A stretch of DNA of 14,833 bases from Acidobacteriota bacterium (lineage in GTDB: Bacteria; Acidobacteriota; Terriglobia; Acidiferrales; UBA7541): assembly GCA_003224515.1 (NCBI GenBank), contig QHZC01000563.1, forward strand, positions 10,076 through 24,908, written 5' to 3'. Of the stretch, positions 1 to 9,182 are shown one piece after another; within the stretch, counting starts at the first letter, position 1; every line of letters begins with the position of its first letter. The notes below the pieces were generated by a model. It ran no database searches. It was not told the DNA's origin and saw only the letters and a list, made by a program, of their open reading frames with translations. The translations under genes and the position numbers were made by a program.

Positions 1-87
1 GAGATGAAAGCTCTGGACCGAGCCAAGACGGAATTCGATCGCACAGCGGAGCTCCAGAGCCGTGCCGTATCCTCCAAACCACAATAG
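1..87 (+). CDS. C-terminal end of an unidentified protein (partial)
   Basis: Frame 1 is open from the first base of the window to a TAG at 85-87, giving 28 residues that end in AVSSKPQ. The segment is charged and probably helical (it contains EMKALDRAKTEFDR), like the last helix of a TPR or coiled-coil protein, but it is too short to assign. The gene begins outside the window and converges on the GH30 gene, whose stop lies 47 bases downstream. No terminator hairpin is visible in the gap. It could be a chance open frame, although the helix-like composition and clean stop make a real gene end more likely. Confidence 0.45.
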   Translation, partial: EMKALDRAKTEFDRTAELQSRAVSSKPQ

Positions 88-134
88 ATTCCCCTAAAGA
101 GACATGTTGAATCGGCCACGGGCTCGTTGCCTAG

Positions 135-1611
135 CTAGTGAGGTGTTCCCAATTTCGGCGACCAGTGAAAAGTAACTACAACACCGGGCTGAAGCGTGTA
201 GGTTGCATATTGGCTTTGCCAGGCGATGCTAAGGGTTATGGCACTCCCACTGGGATTGAGCGCTAGCAATACAATCGAGCCATCTGAATTGCGGAAGGCA
301 ACGTGTTTGAGCGGCGCTTCCTCAGATGAAGTTGAATCGATGCGAAGAGCACCCGGCGCAACAAAATTGCTGGCGTGCGCCAGAGCAGTGAAGTCCACCG
401 TGGGGGTGACCGTCGCTGGTGATTTCGAGTGGTCGATAGTTACTACGCCGCGGCAGTCTGTGCAGCCACCCAGATGCGGCGCATGATTTTGATCGAGAGC
501 GAGGTTCCACAGAACGACACTCTGTCCCCAGTTGCGCGTAGTTTCGATAATGAGATCCGCTTGAGCCACCAGCAAATTGCCTTTTTGCCATTCGCCGCCG
601 GAACATTCAGTGAGCCAGATTCCTTTAGCGGGGAAATGGTCGTGGAGTTTCGTCTGGGCTTCCGGACCGCCCCCGTAGCAATGTGTGGCAGTGCCCGCTG
701 AGAATTCCGCGGCTTTGGGATCGCTCAAGATCTTGTCGGGAAAGTCGATCAAGTCCCAGTTGTGATCGAAGGCCATGATCTTGGTTTTGAGATGGGCGTC
801 TCGAAAAGCAGGGCCGAGATGCTCGCGGATGAAGACGGTTTGTTCCTCGGCGGTCATCAACAGGAATATTGCGCGGTTCGTTCTGGGGAGTAATGGCAAA
901 GATGGGCACTCCCGCCGCTTCGTAAGATTGCACGAAGTGCACGAAGTAGCGCGCAAGCGGCGTGAAGGACGACGGCAGCAGCGTGCCCCCAATCATGGAA
1001 CCTGACGTTTTCATCCATCCGGGAGAGCTCCAGGGGCTGGCGATGATTTTGAGCTTGGGATTGATGGCGAGTGCTTCGCGGAGCACTGGAATTATGTATT
1101 GGCGATCACGATCGATAGTGAAATGTTTCAATTCAGGATCGGATTCCCCGGGCGGCACATCGTCATAGCTGTAGTCTGCAACAGAAAAATCGCTGGAACC
1201 CATGGGCTGTCGGAGAATAGCAAGGCCGATCCCCTGCTTTTTGTCAAAGAGCTGCTTGACGAGCGCGGTTCGTTGAGCTGGCGTGAGTTTTTGTGACAGA
1301 AGCCAGGCGGAAGAGTCAGTTATAGAGGCGCCGAAGCCGTCGATTTGCTGGTAGGTGTGAGACTCGTTCACGCGGACGGTGAGATTTGTTGGCTGCGAGG
1401 ACGAGAACTGCAGCGCGGGCTTCTCCCGCAGCGACTCCTGCAACTCCTCCGAGGATTCAACTACGTCGATATGAACGGAGCCCGGGGTTCGAGCGGCTGG
1501 AGAGTCCTTTAAGTTTTTCCCCGATTGCGCGGAAACGGTTAATGCTGCCAGCAAGCACAGCGGCGGTGTGGTGCGCAAAGTCGTTTTCACGAATTCTGGC
1601 AGCGAGTTCAC
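135..1611 (-). pseudogene. GH30-family secreted glycosidase, broken by a frameshift
   Basis: This is a glycoside hydrolase of family 30 (glucosylceramidase/beta-1,6-glucanase type), expected to cleave beta-linked glucans or glucosides outside the cytoplasm. I place the start at a GTG at 1611, with AAGGA five bases upstream and a signal peptide (TTPPLCLLAALTVSA) at about residues 14-28. GH30 landmarks follow: QIDGFGASITDSSAW (89-103), RQPMGSSDFS (134-143), SPWSSPGWMKTSG (192-204) and TPQNEP, with the acid/base Glu at residue 245. After NEPRNIP (codon ending at 862) the frame is lost. The family sequence resumes in another frame at LLMTAEEQ (from about 863) and runs through WLTECSGGEW, whose nucleophile Glu is encoded at 606-608, and the C-terminal beta domain to a TAG at 135. 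Family members usually have a few extra residues (a YPGM-like segment) at the break, so a small deletion is likely. It lies 19 bases downstream of the TPR gene, probably in one operon. Confidence 0.85.
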
Positions 1612-1630
1612 TCGTGTCCTTAATACCTTG

Positions 1631-2905
1631 TCATTGAGGATCCTCCGGCGAGGGAGGAGGTTGGGCCGCATTGGAATTCTGCTGGGCTTCGTATCGCTTC
1701 AGCGCTCTTTGCGAGTTCTCCGCGTCTTCGTCCTTGAGCTTTTGGAACGTGGCCATGGCCTTTTGCGCGTCTCCCATACGACGAAGGTGACGGTAGACGA
1801 TTCCGAGTTGATACCAGGCTTGCTGGATGATTTCGGGATCGGAGCCGGGAGCGGAGGTAGCGCGTTCAAGATGCTGAGCGGCTGCGGCATCATTGCCGAG
1901 TAGCATTTCCGCTCGGCCCAGATTGTAATCGGAATGAAGAAGACCAGCCTTTTCCTTCAGGGCGGATTCGATTAACACTTTGCCCTTCGCGCCGTCTCCT
2001 TTTTCAATGGCCAGCACCCCAAGCTTGTATCGGGCCAGGACGTTGAACGGATCGATCTCCAACTCGCGCAGAAAGGCCGTCTCCGCTTCCTGCGGCTTAC
2101 CCGCATTCCGGAATTCGGAGCCCAATTCTTCGTGGAGCCCTGGCTGATTCGGGGCCAGCCTGATCGCTTCCTGATATTCGGCAATGGCATCGAGGTGGCG
2201 TTCGGCGTCGGCGTTGGCTTGAGCAAGTACCTGACGTACGCGCCAAGATTTAGGGTCGGCTTTGAACATGCGCGCATAGCTCCCCTGGGAAACATAGAGA
2301 TAGGCGCGGCCGCGGTGATAGAGAATATCCACGTTATCGGGAGAGAGCTTTGCCGCTTGGTCGAGCGCATGGACGGCTTCATCTCCATCTCCTTTTTCCA
2401 GCGCAACGATTCCCAGCCACATCCACGCGTTGGCATCTTTTGGACTGATGGAGGTTTCCTTGCGCAAGGCAGCCACTGAAGCATCCAACTTGTTGGTTCG
2501 ATATTCCGCGATCCCCCAAAAAAGATTTGCTCCGCGCAGCCTGGGCTTGAGTTGCAACGCTTTCTGGAAATCCGCAATCGCCTCTTCATGGCGGCCTTGT
2601 TCTTCCCGAACCAGGCCGAGGTTCAAAAATGCTTCCGCAAAGTTCGGTGCTTGCTTGACGATGGCGGCAAAACCGTCCCCCGCTTGGTCGAGATTCCCTA
2701 GCCGCATGGATTCGGATGCCTGTTGGAATTCTTGCATGACACCGGCCGGCACGGGTGTTTGTGCCAAGCAAGGTAGAGCTGCAAATAAGAGCAAAACTCC
2801 GGCGCAAAAGTTTCGAAATGGGATGCGGCCAAGGCCCGTGAAAAAGGATGCTATTACTACCATGTCGACCGAGCACCAGAAGGGTTTTTGCATATTTGCT
2901 TTCAC
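1631..2905 (-). CDS. Secreted TPR-repeat protein
   Basis: A 424-residue protein built almost entirely of tetratricopeptide repeats, helical hairpins that act as protein-binding scaffolds. A hydrophobic stretch (CAGVLLLFAALPCLA, about 34-48) followed by QT looks like a signal peptide with cleavage after Ala48, so it probably acts in the periplasm. Roughly nine repeats fill residues 60-395; clear ones begin AFLNLGLVREEQGR, AWMWLGIVALEKGD, LHEELGSEFRNAGK and AWYQLGIVYRHLRR. The tail is Pro/Gln-rich (AAQPPPSPEDPQ). The start is uncertain: GTG at 2905 is the longest choice, ATG at 2893 or 2863 is possible, and none has a good ribosome binding site. The receptor terminator lies just upstream, so this should be a separate transcript. 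The GH30 gene follows after 19 bases. The partner is unknown; in Acidobacteriota such proteins commonly sit beside TonB receptors. Confidence 0.88.
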   Translation of the reverse strand: MKANMQKPFWCSVDMVVIASFFTGLGRIPFRNFCAGVLLLFAALPCLAQTPVPAGVMQEFQQASESMRLGNLDQAGDGFAAIVKQAPNFAEAFLNLGLVREEQGRHEEAIADFQKALQLKPRLRGANLFWGIAEYRTNKLDASVAALRKETSISPKDANAWMWLGIVALEKGDGDEAVHALDQAAKLSPDNVDILYHRGRAYLYVSQGSYARMFKADPKSWRVRQVLAQANADAERHLDAIAEYQEAIRLAPNQPGLHEELGSEFRNAGKPQEAETAFLRELEIDPFNVLARYKLGVLAIEKGDGAKGKVLIESALKEKAGLLHSDYNLGRAEMLLGNDAAAAQHLERATSAPGSDPEIIQQAWYQLGIVYRHLRRMGDAQKAMATFQKLKDEDAENSQRALKRYEAQQNSNAAQPPPSPEDPQ

Positions 2906-2954
2906 CCGGCAATTTTACACCCAACTGAAACGTCTTCCGGCAATAGCTGTCTGC

Positions 2955-2990
2955 AAGAAAAATCCTCCTGCTACGGGATAGCAGGAGGAT
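2955..2990 (-). terminator. Intrinsic terminator of the TonB receptor gene
   Basis: A perfect 12-bp inverted repeat (ATCCTCCTGCTA at 2962-2973 pairing with 2979-2990) encloses a 5-base loop. On the minus strand the stem is followed at once by TTTTTCTT. It begins 24 bases after the receptor stop. The stem plus T-tract is a textbook Rho-independent terminator and separates the receptor transcript from the TPR/GH30 pair. Confidence 0.92.
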
Positions 2991-3014
2991 CCGGGCTGCA
3001 ATTGCAGCGAAACT

Positions 3015-6000
3015 TCAGAATTCATAACGCAAAGTAAACTGAATTTGCCGTGTCGGGCTGACAACGCCAAGGCTTTTGGGAGCTCCAAAGTTGCCGTCCC
3101 CTGGCCATCCATCCAAGGTTCCGAAAACGTGCCGGTTGAAGGCGTTCGGTATATCAGCCTTGAAGATAATCGCTTGGTTTTCGTAAAAAGGCGTTCGTTT
3201 CTGGATCGCGAAATCCTCATTGAAGTAGTGCTGGCTGCGGACGTTGCCAAGAACGAGAGGAGCGTTTCCGTAAACGTATCCACGCTGTGCAACCAAGTTC
3301 GAGGCATTAGGTTCCAGGAAGGCAGCGCAATTGAAGAAGTTGTTCGTGGAATTTGGAGTGAACACTCCATTCGCGTCTTCGGTGCACCCGCTATTGGCAC
3401 TGTTTGTGTTGCTAGCGCTGAAGGAACCATGGTTCGGAGCCAATATCGGCGCGCCCGGAACCAGGCTAAGGCGGAATGCTCCGTCGGTTCCGGGGGGTGA
3501 GGGCACATAAGTGTTCAGGACTGTTGGCGTGCCGCTCTGGTAGCGTTGCACTCCCCCGACTTGCCATCCGCCTAAGACTTTGCTGGCGACTCCGTGATTC
3601 AGGTATTTCTTCCCCGGCCCCGCGGGAAGCTGATAGAGATAGCTAATCACCAACATATGCGGCGTGTCCTGATAGCTCAAGGCCTTTTGAGACTTTGGGT
3701 TGAAGGGATTCTGCGCGGCAAATTCGTTCGAGGAGAAGCCGGAAAACACGGGGATGGCGCTATCTGCGTTGGTCAGCGTCTTTGAATAGGTATAGGAGGC
3801 GAGCAGATTCAATCCGTTGCGGAATCGGCGTTCCAGCTTAGCTTGAAACGCGTTGTAGGTGGACGTTCCGAGATTTTCGAGGCAGGAACACTTCCCATTG
3901 TTGCTGCCGCCGATATCCAGATATTGCGGAAAGGGCCGGAGCAGTTGAGCCACGGTATCATTGCCCGGGTTAACGCCCGTGGGGCCGTAGAGAGGCTCAA
4001 ACCAGGGCGGCACGGTCACGCCGAGAGAATTAAGAGTAGCCTGGCCCGACGCACTCGTGACGGAATCGGACAATGCATTTCCCAAGCTATAGAATTCCGG
4101 ATTGAGCGCGTTGACCTGGGCAATGTTGGTATGGAGGTGGTCGCCCTTGATGCCCACGTAACCCATACTCAGAATGAGGTCGGTTGCCAGCTGTTTCTGA
4201 ACTTCAAGGCTCCAATTCTGGGTCATTGCCGGCCGCCCGTAGCTCTTCGCCATGTAACCGACGTTTTGAGCATTGAGGAGAGCGGCGTCGGTGCTGTTCT
4301 TGGGAGGCGTGAAGGTCGGGAAGCCGGCCGAGAGCGCCTGGACAGGGCTGAAATTGTTACCGGAAGTAAAGGTAGGTTGAACGGTCGTGCCGCTGCTGAA
4401 CTGAATGGTGCCCGTGGGCAGATCGTCGTAGAAGAGTGCAGCGTAATAGATGGCATAGCCGCCGCGGATTACCAAATTTCGAAAACGGCCAAACAATTCA
4501 TCCGGGGCAAAGGCAAAGCCGAGGCGTGGCCCGAAGTCCTTGTAGTAAATTTTTGCGCCGGTGGCAGTGTGGCCATAAACCAAAGCACCGGGCACACTGG
4601 GAACAATGGGCACGGGGTTGGGAGTAGGAGGGGCAGTCCCGTTGTTAGGAACTGTGAGATCCAAGACGGACTGGGCATCATGACCCTCATGGCGCGGGGT
4701 ATCCACGTCGTAGCGAAAACCTAGGTTCAAGGTCAAATCCCTGCGGAACTTAAAATCGTCCTGGACGTACGCAGCGAAATAGTTGGAGTTCAGGCGAGGA
4801 TTGACCGAAGTTATAGATACTTGCTCCTGGTTGGGAAGTCCGAGCAGGAAGCTGGCGAACGGATCGCCAGTGGCTGTGTCGTTGGGGGCGAACGCGGTCT
4901 GAAAATTGTTGAATCCGTAGTTAGGCGAAGTGTCCGCGGTGCCTATGAACGAGTATTGATAGGCCCTCCACTCGGAACCGAAATGGAAGTAGTGCCGGCC
5001 ATTGACCCAACTGACGTTGTCCGCAGTGATCAGACTGTTGGGAATGTGGCCATTGTCGCTCTCCGTGCTGAATCCCGTATAGGCGATGCTAACCGGGCTA
5101 CCGTTGAAACTGATCTGGGGGAACACGGTACCGCTGGCATTGGAAATCCCAAGCAGCGCCGGCCAGTTTGTGCCATTGTCGCTGGCAGCCTTGCTTAAAT
5201 TGCTGAGACGGTTGAATCCGACGGTGAAAGTATTCAGCCAGTTGGAGCTCGGCGTGTAATCCCAGCCGAACCGCAGGTAGTGGGTAAAATTGATGTTGAA
5301 GAAATTATTGTTAAGCGGACCCGGCAAATCGTCTCCTCCGTTAGGAGCGCCCTGATCCCGGCTGCTGTAGGAGAAGAAGAACTTGTTCTTGGTTCCCCAG
5401 TTCTGATCGATCCGAAAACTCATCGTAGTGTCGCGGCGCTTTTGGCTGGAAAGGAAGAGAAAGTTATTGGTCAGACCATTAAGATTTTGTGCCGTAGGCG
5501 CTTGATTTGGCAGGACGGTCAGGAAGCCCAGGATCTTTTTCGCAACGGAATCCCAACTCGACGGGGGAACGATATTGCCGGGGAAGGCGATGCGACCGCC
5601 CACGAAACCTGTCGGGCAGGAAGTGGTTGTCGGGTCAAAAATCTGCCCTCTCAGAACCGGGGTGTTGTCACAGGGATTGGTGGCTCCCGTTGGCGCTCCC
5701 AACAAGGTGGAGAAGTCGCCGTTCTGCAGTTCATTCTTTGTGGGAAGAGTGTCCAAGGATGAAGTTCCGGGGTTGTTCCGGTACTGTTCCCAGGAGAAGA
5801 AGAAAAAGGTCTTGTTCCGGCCATCGTATAATCTGGGTATGCGAACCGGGCCACCCAAGCTGCCACCGAAATCATTCTGGTGGTCCGCGGCCCTGGGGGC
5901 ACCGTTGAAGTTGTTGTTCCAGGAATTGGCATCCAGGGCCGTATTGCGGAACAGATCAAACGCCGTACCGTGATAATCATTTCCGCCGGACTTGGTGGCG

Positions 6001-6761
6001 AAACTCTCGATTCCGCCGGAAGTCCTTCCGAATTGCGCGGAAAACGTGGAGGTTAGCACCTTGAATTCGCTCAAGGCTTCCACGGAAGGCGCGGTCTGGT
6101 CGAATGCCGAACCGCTGTCCGAGCGCGTGGTGCTCACACCATCGAGCAGAACTTCAGTGCTAAAGTTCTGGCCTCCGCTGAGTTTCGATTGAAAAATGCC
6201 GGCGGAGGCACTGCCCTGGTTGGTTCCAGGCCCTTGCGTGCCAGGCGTGAGAAAGACGAAGGTCTCCGGTGACCTGAGAAAACTCTGACTCGTAGCGTTC
6301 AGGGACAACGGCAGTTCCACAATCTCTTTGGCACCGACCACGGTGCCGATTTCGGAGGTTTCCGTTTGAATGCGAGGAGCATCTGCCACGACCGTCAAAG
6401 ATTCTTTGACCTCGCCCGGTTGGAGTGTAATGTCCAAGGATGCGACGGTGTTGATTTGCACAACGATGCCCGTTACTTCTGCGGTTTTGAATCCCTTCGC
6501 AGTCACAGTGATGTTGTAGGCTCCCAAAACCAGGTTTCCAAAACGGTAGGCACCCGTAGACGTGGATGTTGTTATGTACGCGGTGTGTGTTTCGACGCCG
6601 GTGGCAACGACTTTCGCATCAGCAATAGCGGCACCGGAACTATCCAGAATAGACCCGGTAATTCCGCCATTGTTGGTTTGCGCGCAGAGTGAATGGCAAG
6701 CAAAAAAGAGAAGCGCCGTGACCACGAGGAAACGTCCGGCTGACATGAAGAAAAAGCGCAT
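3015..6761 (-). CDS. TonB-dependent outer-membrane receptor with N-terminal carboxypeptidase-regulatory domain
   Basis: A 1248-residue outer-membrane protein of the acidobacterial Oar-like/TonB-dependent transporter type, expected to take up large substrates such as oligosaccharides using TonB energy. ATG at 6761 has AGGAGG six bases upstream. Residues 1-27 form a signal peptide (ALLFFACHSLCA, then QT). Residues about 30-117 are a carboxypeptidase regulatory-like beta domain (GGITGSILDSSGAAI, then TGAYRFGNLVLGAYNITV). A plug domain follows at about 125-260 (LLDGVSTTRSD, FSAQFGRTSGG), then the long beta-barrel with alternating aromatic strands. The protein ends FTLRYEF, with the C-terminal aromatic residue needed for barrel assembly. 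Length is normal for this family and the frame is intact. It lies 96 bases downstream of the broken GH123-type gene and ends in a strong terminator. The substrate is not predictable from sequence; the neighbouring glycosidases suggest a glycan. Confidence 0.93.
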   Translation of the reverse strand: MRFFFMSAGRFLVVTALLFFACHSLCAQTNNGGITGSILDSSGAAIADAKVVATGVETHTAYITTSTSTGAYRFGNLVLGAYNITVTAKGFKTAEVTGIVVQINTVASLDITLQPGEVKESLTVVADAPRIQTETSEIGTVVGAKEIVELPLSLNATSQSFLRSPETFVFLTPGTQGPGTNQGSASAGIFQSKLSGGQNFSTEVLLDGVSTTRSDSGSAFDQTAPSVEALSEFKVLTSTFSAQFGRTSGGIESFATKSGGNDYHGTAFDLFRNTALDANSWNNNFNGAPRAADHQNDFGGSLGGPVRIPRLYDGRNKTFFFFSWEQYRNNPGTSSLDTLPTKNELQNGDFSTLLGAPTGATNPCDNTPVLRGQIFDPTTTSCPTGFVGGRIAFPGNIVPPSSWDSVAKKILGFLTVLPNQAPTAQNLNGLTNNFLFLSSQKRRDTTMSFRIDQNWGTKNKFFFSYSSRDQGAPNGGDDLPGPLNNNFFNINFTHYLRFGWDYTPSSNWLNTFTVGFNRLSNLSKAASDNGTNWPALLGISNASGTVFPQISFNGSPVSIAYTGFSTESDNGHIPNSLITADNVSWVNGRHYFHFGSEWRAYQYSFIGTADTSPNYGFNNFQTAFAPNDTATGDPFASFLLGLPNQEQVSITSVNPRLNSNYFAAYVQDDFKFRRDLTLNLGFRYDVDTPRHEGHDAQSVLDLTVPNNGTAPPTPNPVPIVPSVPGALVYGHTATGAKIYYKDFGPRLGFAFAPDELFGRFRNLVIRGGYAIYYAALFYDDLPTGTIQFSSGTTVQPTFTSGNNFSPVQALSAGFPTFTPPKNSTDAALLNAQNVGYMAKSYGRPAMTQNWSLEVQKQLATDLILSMGYVGIKGDHLHTNIAQVNALNPEFYSLGNALSDSVTSASGQATLNSLGVTVPPWFEPLYGPTGVNPGNDTVAQLLRPFPQYLDIGGSNNGKCSCLENLGTSTYNAFQAKLERRFRNGLNLLASYTYSKTLTNADSAIPVFSGFSSNEFAAQNPFNPKSQKALSYQDTPHMLVISYLYQLPAGPGKKYLNHGVASKVLGGWQVGGVQRYQSGTPTVLNTYVPSPPGTDGAFRLSLVPGAPILAPNHGSFSASNTNSANSGCTEDANGVFTPNSTNNFFNCAAFLEPNASNLVAQRGYVYGNAPLVLGNVRSQHYFNEDFAIQKRTPFYENQAIIFKADIPNAFNRHVFGTLDGWPGDGNFGAPKSLGVVSPTRQIQFTLRYEF

Positions 6762-6857
6762 ACCTTGCCTCCTGCCCAGTCGAATCGAACTACAGGCATC
6801 CCGGGGTGTCGGGCGATTTTTTCAGGTGATCGGCGGGAGCGACGGCCGGATACCCCA

Positions 6858-8492
6858 TCATTCCCTCACATCGCGTATGTACTCGGTGAATGTAGGCATC
6901 ACTGCTCGGGCCAAAGCGTCTGTGCGTTCAGGCGCACGTCGAGCAGATTCCATTAGCAGTTCGTAATCTTCTATTCCCTCTCGCATCACTTCGAGTCGCT
7001 CAGATACGAACACCCCGTCGTGCTCCGGGTCAGGGTACACGATAGCATTATCACCGGCGGGAAGTAAGAACCCTCCGCCCCAATCAGGCTGAACGTTCTC
7101 GAACGGTCGATCTGTCCAGAAATTCCCGCCCCAGTGTAGGTAACCAGTAAGTCTGTACCGGTAGTTGACCCAGGGCAAGAGCCGCACCTTGAGCGTCGGG
7201 TAGTCGGTGAACCGATTAAGGTATTTGCCGCGCGGATCCAGACAAATGTAGTACCAACTTTGGCCTCCACGCGCTTTATGCGCTGCGATTGCATCCAGAC
7301 GTTCATCAAATGTGCCGAGTTTAGGCACCCAGATCTTGGTTTCCTCCTGTGCGGAAATATCTTCGCTCAAGCTTATGGCGTCCAGGGTCGGCACTCCCGG
7401 CAGTTCCTCGCTGACGATGTGGACAAAGTGCCGGTAGATAGGCATCTCGGCCCCATGTGGCTCATCATGAACGTGCTGGACATAGCGGCTGAGCCAGCCT
7501 TTCTCTTTCAAGTGATTGCGAAGTTGCCGCAAAAACTCCCGGAGATTCTGTTCTGCACGCGGATCGTTCGCCGGCAGTTCCTTCCTCACAATTCGACCGT
7601 TCTCTACCAGGTCCGTCGAGAGCACATACGGCGAGTCATATCCACCGCCGAGCCGCGCGCTCAGGTGACCGCCCTAGATCATGCGTGCCATACCGGCTTT
7701 GTCAAAAATCTCAATCCAGCGGTCCACTAACCCGAAATCGTATTGGACGCCGCGGTCTGCCAGATGCGCTTTAGCTAGCGTTCGCACAGGAACGAACACA
7801 ACATTCTGTTTGTACTCCGCCATCGTCCGCGCTATGTTCTCTAGTACTCTCCAGTAGCGATCCGGATCGGACTTCAATTTCGGATAATGCTTCGCCATCA
7901 TTTCCTGTTCAAACCAGAGCCAATTCGTCACCCAGAGCTTTTGTTCTTTCGGTACGGTGGCAGCGAAGACTTCCACGCGAAAGGGCAGCCTCAACTTCCG
8001 CTTTCCGGCGTCGATCTCGATCGCGCCCGGGTAAATTCCAGGCCGTGTGTCCTCCGGCGTGAACACGGAAATCCATATTGTCTCGGTGCGGGACCCTTCC
8101 AATGAGATTTCCTTCGCTAGCGGAAACAAAGGATCTGGATAGGGACCCACTTCTGAACGCACCACTTCGGCCAGGGGTGTGTCGGTAGGGTGAGAATTCA
8201 CCTCCACCGTTCCTACTCGGTAGGTTTGGACCTTAAGTGCCGCGTTCCCCAAGCGCGGAGCAACGACGCGCACCTGTACCACTCGGTGCTCTTCGGACCG
8301 CAACGCGACCTCCAGGCTCGTGTGGCCATTGCGGGCTGACAGCAGTGGCACTTCGAGTTTTGATCTTGCCGCCGGGCTGTCGGGAAAGACCTTCACCAGC
8401 GAATCAACGTACCAGGCTGAAATGTTTTCATGCTGCGAGCCATACAGCGGCAAAGGAGAAGAACAGATAAGCCAAACGAGAAGTTTCCTCAT
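6858..8492 (-). pseudogene. GH123/DUF4091-type secreted glycosidase interrupted by an in-frame TAG
   Basis: Read through, this is one 544-codon frame. Residues 1-18 resemble a signal peptide (LLVWLICSSPLPLYG). The N-terminal half (to about 210) is the beta-sandwich seen before GH123-like barrels. The barrel follows, with HVHDEPHG holding the adjacent Asp-Glu pair expected for GH123 substrate-assisted catalysis on N-acetyl-hexosaminides, and EGIEDYELL, the typical DUF4091 C-terminal motif. The codon at 7674-7676 is TAG. Before it the frame reads KAGMARMI; after it GGHLSARLGGGYDSPY continues in the same frame, so a single GAG-to-TAG change would explain the break. Nearby genes end in TAG, so it should be read as a stop. 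Without suppression the product is 272 residues and lacks the catalytic pair. Reinitiation at a GTG at 7625 is possible but would make a barrel fragment. The ATG at 8492 has no good ribosome binding site. Confidence 0.82.
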
Positions 8493-8503
8493 GATTGGCT
8501 ATC

Positions 8504-8761
8504 TTATACCTGTGGTTGCGTTGTTTCCGCGATCCGTCGAAAACATGTCAATCCGGCTGCGTCTCGTTCCGGAGTCTTGATCAAGGAGTTCGAAGCATAG
8601 GAACAAAGCCGATTGGGATCCAGCACCTCCTCCAACATATGTTTCACAAATTGATACGCGGGAGGATTTTGCCCGCAAACCTCATTGCAAAGGCCCCAGA
8701 CCACCATCGACGGGTGGTTGCGGTCGCGCGCGATCATCTCTCTAATTTGCGTCCCTCCCAA
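8504..8761 (-). pseudogene. Remnant of a GH2-family glycosidase
   Basis: About 70 codons match the catalytic barrel of glycoside hydrolase family 2 (beta-galactosidase/beta-glucuronidase type). IREMIARDRNHPSMVVWGLCNE is the conserved HPS...W..NE motif, whose Glu is the acid/base, and it is followed by a segment ending DPNRLCSYASNS. GH2 enzymes usually have 600-1000 residues, so both ends are missing. The left boundary of similarity is near the DAAGL codons; the frame then runs through unrelated sequence to a TAA at 8504. The right boundary merges out of frame into the small secreted-protein gene, around 8742-8765. No start codon has a convincing ribosome binding site. It is a decayed fragment, not a functional gene. 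Confidence 0.72.
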
Positions 8762-8993
8762 GTGTTGCCTCGACGCGAGCTTCCTTCTCGTCCAGTTGCC
8801 GCGTCACGTATCCATAATCACCGAATGTCTTCTTTTTCTTCTCCGGTTTCGGCCGGATTGTCGAGGGAAGCGTTGTGACATCCAGCTTCTCGACCACAAA
8901 CTTCGCCACGTTTTCTTTGGGATAAGGCACATTATTACTTGCTAGAAGCACTGGCACGCAGGCCAAGGCCATCACTCCACAAAACAGTTTCAT
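8742..8993 (-). CDS. Small secreted protein, possibly a truncated or chimeric gene
   Basis: An 83-residue frame with a credible start: ATG at 8993 with AGGAG seven bases upstream. Residues 1-18 form a signal peptide (MKLFCGVMALACVPVLLA). The mature part is charged (FVVEKLDVTTLPSTIRPK, then a run of lysines), with no membrane segment and no known catalytic motif. I do not recognise the family. The last codons (LGRDAN) overlap in another frame the start of the GH2 remnant, so the true C-terminus may have been lost where the two sequences were joined. It is probably exported to the periplasm. The 189 bases between it and the DUF2231 gene upstream (8994-9182) hold no clear gene, terminator or promoter. 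Confidence 0.5.
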   Translation of the reverse strand: MKLFCGVMALACVPVLLASNNVPYPKENVAKFVVEKLDVTTLPSTIRPKPEKKKKTFGDYGYVTRQLDEKEARVEATLGRDAN

Positions 8994-9182
8994 TCCTTTT
9001 CTCCTATGATGCTTGTCTACTCCGTCGTAACGGAAGTTCTCCTTTGGCCTATCTCCGCGCGCTTTAGGCCGGCACGGGGAAAAAGTTGATTGTCCAAGTC
9101 GACTCTCATGTCTTCACATCGCCTTCACCGCGTGTCTTGCCTTCAGTTCGCCTCCCCATTCTCGGCTGGACGCGCGGCGCGC

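Noticed and set aside
855..870. Programmed ribosomal frameshifting in the GH30 gene
   Set aside because: There is no slippery heptamer or downstream stem at the shift point, GH30 enzymes are not known to use it, and residues appear to be missing, which fits a deletion better.
3843..4724. Long plus-strand open frame (293 codons) opposite the TonB receptor
   Set aside because: It is antisense to a well-supported receptor gene, has no recognisable domain or ribosome site, and its residue composition mirrors the opposite strand.
6762..6857. Terminator between the GH123-type gene and the TonB receptor
   Set aside because: There is a T-rich run on the plus strand but no stable stem on the coding strand, so read-through into the receptor gene is as likely.
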